Assembly: GCA_046542305.1 (NCBI GenBank)
Contig: JBKHBQ010000066.1
Location: 1-15,735, forward strand
From: JBKHBQ01 sp046542305
Lineage (GTDB): Bacteria; Bacteroidota; Bacteroidia; Bacteroidales; 4484-276
Length of the DNA: 15,735 nucleotides
Direction of reading: 5' to 3'
Shown one piece after another: positions 15,001 to 15,735 of this stretch (its first letter is position 1; each line of letters begins with the position of its first letter). The notes beneath the pieces are model-generated. The model saw only the letters and a list, made by a program, of their open reading frames with translations, was not told the origin of the DNA and ran no database searches. The position numbers and the translations under genes are program-made.

Positions 15001-15735
15001 CGGCGCGGCCTCATGGTATATTGATGAGAACAACCCCTATGAGGGGACATACTGCGCCCGGTCAGGAGCCATTGGCGATGACGAAAGCAGCGATCTGTTC
15101 ATCACCCTGGATGTATTGGCAGACGGCGAGATCAGTTTTTACTACAAGGTGTCCAGTGAAGCCAACTACGATTTCCTCAGATTTTTCATTGATGGCACCG
15201 AAATGGGATCATGGGCGGGCGAAACAGACTGGTCACTGTTTACTGCACCTGTTTCGGCCGGTGAACATACCTTTAAATGGTCGTACGATAAGGATTACTC
15301 ATGGGAAAACGGTCAGGATTGCGGCTGGATAGATTACATCGTATTCCCGCCCTGCACCGGCAATGCCATGGTGGTGACCGCAGGTCCCGACATGACTATC
15401 TGTGAGGACCAAACTGCAATGTTGGAGGCGGTTGTGGTCAATGCCGCCTCGGTGGAGTGGACCACTTCCGGCGACGGAACCTTCGACGATCCCACCCTGG
15501 TTAATCCCGCGTACACGCCCGGAACAGGGGATATAAGCTACGGATCGGCTGAACTGACCCTAACGGCGTTCGACGGATCAGGTGATGAGATCACCGACCA
15601 CATGATGCTGTACATCGAGCACTTGCCCATCGTTTCGGCCGGCAGTGATGCTTCCGTGTGCGAAGATGTTCAGGAAATTGAAATCGAGGGCCTGGTTTTA
15701 AATACCGGCGATTGCCAGTGGTTTACTTCAGGTGT
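12017..15735 (+). CDS. Large secreted papain-like (C1-family) protein with multiple beta-sandwich modules, C-terminus beyond window
   Basis: From the ATG at 12017 the frame is open for 1239 codons to the window edge. Residues 1-23 form a Sec signal peptide ending in ALHAQ. A papain-like domain spans about 78-335: Q87 and C92 in NQTSLECGQAS, H253 in NHALCIVGY, and N300 in LANSYSASSWGNEGF, giving a plausible Cys-His-Asn triad. The usual CGSCW is replaced by CGQAS, so C92 takes the place of either the disulfide or the catalytic cysteine. Between His and Asn lie two calcium-type loops, DLNNDG and DINNDGTVDLRDWE (267-292). Downstream are an Ig-like module (about 490-520), a module with FEFPFYGKQYDKIYMHTDGY (550-580), two CARDB-like beta-sandwiches (about 755-865 and 868-970), a MAM/jelly-roll-like module (about 980-1112) and two Ig-like repeats starting AGPDMTICED (1122) and AGSDASVCED (1208). 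It is probably a T9SS cargo, but the sorting domain would lie outside the window. It is divergent from the sigma operon. Confidence 0.88.
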   Translation, partial: MKTRLFLLFILIAGVFGFAALHAQHSEKKIKPQERQFIDGLPVFTDDDLSSLKNLPELNMPENIRGRDLPVTVDNSELPYFRPIFNQTSLECGQASGVAYTFTYEIDRLRDLPANVPDNQYPTHFVFNWSNNGSGSACPYFDSWDIIKHIGTPNVTDYGGDLNTGGTARWMTGYDLYYNAMHNRLWDFYSIKLDDVEGLNTLRNWIDNHLEGAQTGGVANIYASYTGVNKTLPPGTPEAGKYVLTELGSYANHALCIVGYHDSIRYDLNNDGQYTNHLDINNDGTVDLRDWEMGGVKLANSYSASSWGNEGFAYLLYSGLCRDLEQSGIWNGAVQVIKAKENAEPQLTYKVTLTHNIRNQIKVLAGVATTPNATEPEFVIGFPILNYQGGQKYMQGGTSPADKTLEFGLDVTPLLSYIESGTEATFFLMVNERDYSGSGEGSIDSFSVMDYTDGLVEIPCQQTNVPLVNNDMTVLPVTASVNFENPQITDESLPAATINEPYSYQMNAEGGAAPYQWKYQQTYAYEDGNSEFPMVNQQQLYPSGSSTGYAVKEIDFEFPFYGKQYDKIYMHTDGYLMFEDDDYPWTFLVDQFALFRNMRNISPFMSKTLQVSGGGGMWYEGSTGKATFRWKATEYSTSNILNFAVSLYPSGKIEFYYGEVQSATWNPWFAGLSDGRDNNYEVLDISNTYNIQPDLMYTFEPEYGFTELQVTEDGLFHGIPTVPYEAVEVTFLVKDANGMKQTKTLPFFTDGINSIVIRDVTAMAGGDDIIEYGESVLLTVEIQNISDDVVDATQMTILTDDGYITLTDSTETLGSFEPGEIVVLEDAFAFDVGLQIPDNYDLVFSSAIETAPETFNSHIYLKAWAPEIAIGSYSFDDGGNGFLEPGETAQVLVNVMNYGGGKALNVMAELENSDPYITITQGSYNVGNIAGSSSGLAVFEIAIDESTPIGYTATMSVFAEAEHGFSASSMLTAPVGFVMEDFESAGFDSYEWEFGGAASWYIDENNPYEGTYCARSGAIGDDESSDLFITLDVLADGEISFYYKVSSEANYDFLRFFIDGTEMGSWAGETDWSLFTAPVSAGEHTFKWSYDKDYSWENGQDCGWIDYIVFPPCTGNAMVVTAGPDMTICEDQTAMLEAVVVNAASVEWTTSGDGTFDDPTLVNPAYTPGTGDISYGSAELTLTAFDGSGDEITDHMMLYIEHLPIVSAGSDASVCEDVQEIEIEGLVLNTGDCQWFTSG

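Noticed and set aside
12137..15050. Several minus-strand reading frames (12137-12658, 12995-13477, 14408-14905 and others) opposite the papain-like protein
   Set aside because: The plus-strand frame is open for 1239 codons with signal peptide and domain motifs; the opposite frames have none.

Overview
The window looks like chromosomal DNA of a Bacteroidota bacterium, probably an anaerobic or facultative member of the Bacteroidia. The evidence is a type IX secretion (T9SS) C-terminal sorting domain, PKD-repeat and FG-GAP surface proteins, an ECF sigma factor coupled to a membrane-anchored protein with a beta-barrel-like domain, Bacteroidota-type -7 promoter elements (TAnnTTTG), and mostly absent Shine-Dalgarno sequences. 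I cannot name genus or species. No rRNA, tRNA, CRISPR array, insertion sequence or phage gene was seen.

Layout. (1) 1-1434, minus: the N-terminal part of a secreted FG-GAP/VCBS protein that runs off the left edge. (2) 1491-2186, minus: a Crp/Fnr-family regulator. (3) 2187-2381: a divergent intergenic region with a perfect FNR-type palindrome (TTGAT-N4-ATCAA). (4) 2382-5466, plus: a four-gene respiratory operon of octaheme cytochrome c (tetrathionate reductase family), four-helix membrane cytochrome b, rhodanese lipoprotein, and a two-helix membrane protein with four cysteines in its loop. It ends at a strong hairpin (5531-5563). (5) 5467-5988: a 522-bp stretch without a convincing gene. (6) 11758 down to 5989, minus: a three-gene operon of ECF sigma factor, trans-envelope anti-sigma/beta-barrel-like protein, and a nine-PKD T9SS surface protein. 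(7) 11759-12016: a divergent promoter region. (8) 12017-15735, plus: a very large secreted papain-like protein with many beta-sandwich modules that runs off the right edge.

How they may work together. In the respiratory block, the membrane cytochrome b probably passes electrons from menaquinol to the membrane-anchored octaheme cytochrome, which could reduce tetrathionate, nitrite or another N/S compound in the periplasm. The rhodanese would handle sulfane sulfur. The neighbouring Fnr-like protein is the obvious candidate to bind the palindrome and control both divergent transcripts. In the surface block, the sigma/anti-sigma pair is translationally coupled and followed 8 bp later by the PKD protein, so this large surface protein may be both a target and part of an envelope-sensing loop. 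The most unusual points are an atypical fifth heme site in the octaheme cytochrome, the four-Cys small membrane protein, an exact 83-residue period with four phased cysteines in the PKD protein, and the anti-sigma protein that appears to link inner and outer membranes.
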